Program-made: the position numbers and the translations under genes
Shown: piece after piece, positions 4,472 through 7,809 of the stretch
Layout: each line of letters starts with the position of its first letter
Position numbering within the stretch: position 1 is the first letter of the stretch
Origin: Actinomycetota bacterium
Lineage (GTDB): Bacteria; Actinomycetota; Acidimicrobiia; Acidimicrobiales; Microtrichaceae
Reading direction: 5' to 3'
Assembly: GCA_005777415.1 (NCBI GenBank)
Contig: SXMI01000031.1
Location: 1-7,809 of the forward strand
Length of the DNA: 7,809 nucleotides
The notes under the pieces: model-generated
Database searches by the model: none
Seen by the model: only the letters and a program-made list of their open reading frames with translations
Told to the model about the DNA's origin: nothing

Positions 4472-6328
4472 ATGTCGAAGTTCACGGGTGCACGCCTGGG
4501 TGAGTTGTTCATCCGGTACAGGTTCCTCTTCCAGGTCAGCTTCGATGCGATCTGCTGGGCGCTGGGCCTGTCGGTGGCGGCGCTGTTCCGGTTCGACTTC
4601 GTCATCACCGACGTGCCGTGGGGCGCCGTCGCCTCGTTCGCCGTGCTCGCCGCCGCCGTCCACACGCTGGTCGGGTTCCGCTTCGGCCTGTTCGTCCACC
4701 GCTGGGCCTACGGCGCCTTCGAGGAGGTCGCAGCCACCGTGAAGTCGGTCGGCGTGACCACCGTGATCGTCGTGCTCGTGAACCTGGTCCTGCCCGTCGG
4801 CGGACGGGCGCTCCCGCTGAGCGTGGCTGCGAGCTCGGCGTTCGTGGCGCTGTTCTTCATGATGGTGGGGCGCTTCGCCTGGCGGGTCCGCCTCGACCGG
4901 TGCAGCCGTGCCGAGGCCGACCGCGAGCCGATCGTGATCGTCGGTGCCGGCTACGCCGGTCGGCGGATCGTCGCCTCGATGCTCAAGGCCGGCCCCTACG
5001 AGCCGGTCGCCCTGCTCGACGACAACCCGGACCTCCGCAACCTGCGGGTGAAGGGCGTGTCCGTCCTCGGTTCGACCGACGACCTGGGCACGGTCGCCAA
5101 GCTGACCGGTGCGACCAAGGTGCTCATCGCGAGTCCGTCGGCGAGCGGTGAGACGCTGCGGGCGATCACGGCCAAGGCCGACCGCTCGTCGGTCGAGATC
5201 TACGTGCTGCCCGCCGTGCACGAGTTGATCGGTTCGGTCGGCCTGAGCGACATCCGGCCCATCGAGGAGGAGGACCTCCTCGGGCGTCGGGCGCTCCACC
5301 TCGACATCGACTCGGTGGCCGACTACCTCACCGGCCGACGGGTCCTCGTGACCGGGGCCGGCGGTTCGATCGGCTCGGAACTGTGCCGCCAGATCCACCG
5401 GTTCGCGCCGTCGGAGCTCATCATGCTCGACCGTGACGAGTCGGCCCTGCAGGCCGTCCAGATCTCGATCGAGGGACGGGGCCTGCTCGACTCCCGGAAC
5501 CTGGTCGTCGGCTGCATCCGCGACGCCGACCGGATGCGTGAGGTCTTCGACGAGCACCGCCCCGAGGTGGTCTTCCACGCCGCGGCGCTCAAGCACCTGC
5601 CGCTGCTCGAGATGCACCCCGAGGAGGGCTGGAAGACCAACGTCTGGGGCACCCAGAACATGCTCGACCTGGCCGGTCGCTACGGGGTGGACCGGTTCGT
5701 GAACATCTCGACCGACAAGGCCGCCGAGCCGACCTCGGTGCTGGGCCTGACCAAGCGGTTCGCGGAACGGCTCACGGCGCAGGCCTCGCTGGACCACTCG
5801 GGGGTCTACCTGAGCGTCCGGTTCGGCAACGTCCTCGGCAGTCGGGGGTCGGTGATCCCGCTGTTCCGGTCGCAGATCGAGGCGGGCGGTCCCGTGACGG
5901 TGACCGACCCCGACGTCACCCGGTTCCTCATGACCATCCCCGAGGCCTGCGAGCTCGTCATCCAGGCGGGTGCGCTCGACCGGGACGGCCAGGTGCTCGT
6001 CCTCGACATGGGCGAGCCGGTGCGCATCGACGACCTGGCCCGCCGGCTCATCGCCGAGTCGCCCCGGAAGGTGGACATCGTCTACACGGGCCTGCGGGCG
6101 GGCGAGAAGCTCCACGAGGTCCTGTTCAGCCCGGAGGAGCAGCCGACGGACTCAGGTCACGAGCTGATCGCCGCAGTCGACGTGCCGCCGCTGACAGCGG
6201 CCTCGGCCCGGATGGCCGATCCCTTCGCCGTCGGCTCGCTGATCGACCTGAGCGAGGTGCCGAACCAGGAGCCGCTCGGCGACTCGCCCATCGGCGCACC
6301 GTCGGTCGATCCCGCCGTCGAGGCCTGA
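4472..6328 (+). CDS. Membrane nucleotide-sugar 4,6-dehydratase, CapD/WbpM/FlaA1 family
   Basis: The 618-residue product has the full long-form architecture. Four N-terminal membrane helices (about 20-40, 50-72, 92-110, 117-137) are followed by a first Rossmann domain with GAGYAGRR (158-165), then a catalytic SDR domain with TGAGGSIG (294-301), HAAALKHLPLLE (369-380), STDKA (413-417) and Lys428. Long-form relatives such as WbpM and PglF act at the inner membrane face on UDP-GlcNAc and give the 4-keto-6-deoxy sugar that leads to QuiNAc, FucNAc or bacillosamine. The residue four before Lys428, usually Met in long forms and Tyr in classical SDRs, is Leu424 here. The last 50 or so residues are a variable acidic/proline-rich tail. 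ATG 4472 is chosen because the protein then begins just before the first helix; a GAGGGGGG stretch (4453-4460) lies upstream at a rather long 11-base spacing. It is divergent from the epimerase unit and probably heads the glycosyltransferase operon. Confidence 0.9.
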   Translation: MSKFTGARLGELFIRYRFLFQVSFDAICWALGLSVAALFRFDFVITDVPWGAVASFAVLAAAVHTLVGFRFGLFVHRWAYGAFEEVAATVKSVGVTTVIVVLVNLVLPVGGRALPLSVAASSAFVALFFMMVGRFAWRVRLDRCSRAEADREPIVIVGAGYAGRRIVASMLKAGPYEPVALLDDNPDLRNLRVKGVSVLGSTDDLGTVAKLTGATKVLIASPSASGETLRAITAKADRSSVEIYVLPAVHELIGSVGLSDIRPIEEEDLLGRRALHLDIDSVADYLTGRRVLVTGAGGSIGSELCRQIHRFAPSELIMLDRDESALQAVQISIEGRGLLDSRNLVVGCIRDADRMREVFDEHRPEVVFHAAALKHLPLLEMHPEEGWKTNVWGTQNMLDLAGRYGVDRFVNISTDKAAEPTSVLGLTKRFAERLTAQASLDHSGVYLSVRFGNVLGSRGSVIPLFRSQIEAGGPVTVTDPDVTRFLMTIPEACELVIQAGALDRDGQVLVLDMGEPVRIDDLARRLIAESPRKVDIVYTGLRAGEKLHEVLFSPEEQPTDSGHELIAAVDVPPLTAASARMADPFAVGSLIDLSEVPNQEPLGDSPIGAPSVDPAVEA

Positions 6329-6329
6329 G

Positions 6330-6346
6330 CCGACCGGACCGGTCGG
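6330..6346 (+). terminator. 7-bp hairpin directly after the CapD-like stop
   Basis: CCGACCG (6330-6336) and CGGTCGG (6340-6346) are exact complements around a 3-base loop, starting two bases after the stop codon. No T-tract follows. It could end some transcripts or merely protect the mRNA end; the glycosyltransferase begins about 60 bases later on the same strand. Confidence 0.4.
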
Positions 6347-6367
6347 ATCGCTGCCGCGTCCTCGTCG

Positions 6368-6384
6368 ACCGGGCCCGGCCCGGT
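6368..6384 (+). other. Second 7-bp hairpin before the glycosyltransferase
   Basis: ACCGGGC (6368-6374) pairs exactly with GCCCGGT (6378-6384) around CCG. It lies 22 bases before GTG 6407 and overlaps the alternative GTG at 6383, which would be buried in its stem. It might act with the preceding hairpin to damp read-through or translation. Confidence 0.35.
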
Positions 6385-6406
6385 GCCGGGGTGCCACACT
6401 CTCGCC

Positions 6407-7567
6407 GTGGAGGTTCGCTCGCTCCGGGTGGTCGGCCATGACGCGTCCCGGACTGGGGCCCCTCAGTCCCTGCTGACGTTCCTCCGGTGGCTACGGGACC
6501 ACCGTCCCGCCGTCGAGGTGGGGACCTGCGTGCTCCGAGGGGGGCCGCTGCTCCCGGAGTTCGCACGGATCGGTGACGTCCGCTGTCCCGGCCCGGTCAC
6601 TGTCGGTGCCGTGTCGGCCCTGACCACCCTCGGCTCGCCGTCCGGTCCCGGCCGGGTCGTCGCCGGTGTCCTGGCCCGGCGGCTGTTGGGGAGCGCGCCG
6701 GTCGACGTCGAGCTCGTCAACACGCTGGCGGCGTTGCCGGTGACGTCCTGGGCGCCGCGTCGCTGCCTCCGACGGGTCGTCGTCGTCCACGAGCTCGACG
6801 GCGTCGCCGACCGGGTGCTCCCTCCCGGGTCCGTCCGGTCGCGGGCACTCGCCGGCGTGGACCGGTTCCTGGCGGCCGGCCCGGCGGTGGCGACGATGCT
6901 GGTCGAGCGGTGGGCCGTCCCCCCGGATCAGGTCCGTGTGATCCCGGAGTTCGTGGCGGACGTCGGGATCGACCCGGAGGAGGTCCGGTCGCTCCGCAGG
7001 AGGGTGGCCCCCGACGGCGGTCGGCCGATTCTCCTGTCGTGTGGCGAGGCGTCCGCCCGGAAGGGCTCGGACCGGTTCGTGGACCTGCTCCGATCGTTTC
7101 CTGACGGGCCGGACGCGCCGGTCGGCGTCTGGGTCGGCGGGACGCCGGGTTCCCTCGGCTGGACGGAGCTGCTCGCCGACCGGGCGGCATCGGGTCTGGG
7201 TGACCGGCTCGTCCTGGTTCCCTCCACGCCCGACGCGCGCCGGTGGATCGAGGCCGCCGACGTCGTGGTCTCCACGGCACGGGAGGACCCGTACCCGCTC
7301 GCCGTCCTCGAGGCGGCGTCCTCCGGTCGTCCGGTCGTGGCGACCGACTCCGGGGGCGTGCGGAGCATCCTTCGTTCGGCCGACCTCGAGGACCTGGTCG
7401 TCGCCCAGGGCGATGTCCTGGGGCTCCGGGACCGGGTGGCCGGTCTGCTCGCCGATGGTGCCCGCTCGCAGCGGGTCGGCGCGCAGCTGCGCCGCGTGAT
7501 CGGCACGGCGCACTCGGCCGAGACGGTCGGCCCTGCCTGGTGGTCGGCACTGGTGGAGGGCGGGTGA
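6407..7567 (+). CDS. GT-B glycosyltransferase, GT4-like
   Basis: The 386-residue product has the two-domain layout of GT4-type retaining glycosyltransferases, which transfer a sugar from a nucleotide donor to a lipid-linked or other glycan acceptor at the cytoplasmic membrane face. The N-terminal acceptor domain opens with a beta strand and VVGHDASRTGAPQSLL (8-23), a glycine-containing loop typical of the group, and later VVVVHELDG. The C-terminal donor domain has CGEASARKGSDRF (212-224) and STAREDPYPLAVLEAASSG (289-307). There Asp294 and Glu302 fit the E/D-X7-E pattern that contacts the donor. No signal peptide or membrane helix is evident. Donor and acceptor cannot be told from sequence. 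The start is uncertain: GTG 6407 puts the first beta strand at the N-terminus but lacks a close ribosome site, and GTG 6383 adds 8 residues. It follows the CapD-like gene by 78 bases and overlaps the next gene by 4. Confidence 0.85.
   Translation: MEVRSLRVVGHDASRTGAPQSLLTFLRWLRDHRPAVEVGTCVLRGGPLLPEFARIGDVRCPGPVTVGAVSALTTLGSPSGPGRVVAGVLARRLLGSAPVDVELVNTLAALPVTSWAPRRCLRRVVVVHELDGVADRVLPPGSVRSRALAGVDRFLAAGPAVATMLVERWAVPPDQVRVIPEFVADVGIDPEEVRSLRRRVAPDGGRPILLSCGEASARKGSDRFVDLLRSFPDGPDAPVGVWVGGTPGSLGWTELLADRAASGLGDRLVLVPSTPDARRWIEAADVVVSTAREDPYPLAVLEAASSGRPVVATDSGGVRSILRSADLEDLVVAQGDVLGLRDRVAGLLADGARSQRVGAQLRRVIGTAHSAETVGPAWWSALVEGG
7555..7559 (+). promoter_or_regulatory. Shine-Dalgarno GGAGG for the second glycosyltransferase
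   Basis: GGAGG within the last codons of the first glycosyltransferase lies 4 bases before GTG 7564. With the GTGA overlap this suggests translational coupling. The spacing is slightly short. Confidence 0.5.
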
Positions 7568-7809
7568 CGGCGGCGGACGCCGGGTCCGCCGTCCGGATCG
7601 TCGTCCACGACCTGGGCCGGAGCGGCGTCCCCGTGGTGCTCCTCCGCTACCTCGCCGCGGCGCCGGGCGCGGCCCGGGCCCGGGTGTCGGTGCTCGCTGC
7701 CCCCGACGGCCCGCGGCGCCGCGAGCTGGAGGCGAGGCGGACCCCGGTGGCGGCGGTGTGGTCCGCGGGTCGGCGGGCTCCCGGGCGGGTCGCCGCCGGC
7801 GCGCTCGGC
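7564..7809 (+). CDS. Second glycosyltransferase, N-terminal part only (cut by window end)
   Basis: An open frame of 82 codons starts at GTG 7564, overlapping the preceding stop as GTGA, and runs off the window without a stop. Its first strand and loop, VRIVVHDLGRSGVPVVLLRYL, match the layout of the preceding enzyme (VRSLRVVGHDASRTGAPQSLL): a hydrophobic strand, then HD, an Arg, a Gly-x-Pro and a paired leucine helix. I infer a GT-B glycosyltransferase acceptor domain. The donor-binding half is outside the window, so family and completeness are unconfirmed. Tight overlap and the GGAGG at 7555 indicate co-translation with its neighbour. The segment is extremely GC-rich (runs such as GGCGCGGCCCGGGCCCGG), even beside its neighbours. 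Confidence 0.7.
   Translation, partial: MTAADAGSAVRIVVHDLGRSGVPVVLLRYLAAAPGAARARVSVLAAPDGPRRRELEARRTPVAAVWSAGRRAPGRVAAGALG

Noticed and set aside
4169..6115. Very long open frame antisense to the CapD-like gene
   Set aside because: High GC removes stop codons from other frames. The translation is rich in Arg, His, Asp and Gly with no recognisable domain, while the plus strand encodes a complete conserved enzyme.
6491..7513. Antisense open frame over the first glycosyltransferase
   Set aside because: Composition is typical of a GC-rich shadow frame and the sense strand has clear GT-B motifs.

Overview
The window is very GC-rich bacterial DNA. Third codon positions are mostly G or C, GTG starts are frequent, and the 308-base intergenic stretch contains only one TA dinucleotide. 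This fits a high-GC actinobacterium (Actinomycetota). The five-helix molybdenum enzyme at the left end, with an internal twin-arginine motif, belongs to an architecture known from that phylum. Any finer placement, such as Acidimicrobiia, would be a guess. I see no tRNA, rRNA, CRISPR array, insertion sequence or integrase.

Layout. (1) 1-85: a C12 run, then (CAGGG)4, a potential G-quadruplex, then a GGAGG ribosome site. (2) 86-1759, plus: a membrane-anchored sulfite-oxidase-type molybdopterin enzyme. (3) 1760-1828: a short convergent gap with a perfect 8-bp stem-loop, probably a two-way terminator. (4) 1829-3112 and 3204-4163, both minus, transcribed epimerase first: a nucleotide-sugar 6-dehydrogenase (WbpA-like) and an SDR 4-epimerase (WbpP/GalE-like). 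(5) 4164-4471: a 308-base divergent control region. (6) 4472-6328, plus: a membrane CapD/WbpM/FlaA1-type nucleotide-sugar 4,6-dehydratase. (7) 6407-7567, plus: a GT-B (GT4-like) glycosyltransferase, followed with a 4-base overlap by a second, related glycosyltransferase cut off by the window end (7564-7809).

How the genes fit together. Genes 4-7 look like the edge of a surface-polysaccharide or glycoconjugate cluster. The minus-strand pair would turn UDP-GlcNAc-type precursors into a UDP-N-acetyl-hexosaminuronic acid (GlcNAcA or GalNAcA). The divergent CapD-like enzyme would start a 6-deoxy-amino-sugar branch. The glycosyltransferases would place such sugars on a growing chain. The molybdenum enzyme points toward this cluster but has no evident metabolic link to it and probably marks the cluster boundary.

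I found no wholly new system. The points most worth a second look are the mixed Sec/Tat topology of the molybdenum enzyme, a leucine at the usual Met/Tyr catalytic position of the CapD-like dehydratase, the tandem related glycosyltransferases, and the hairpin-rich gaps between genes.
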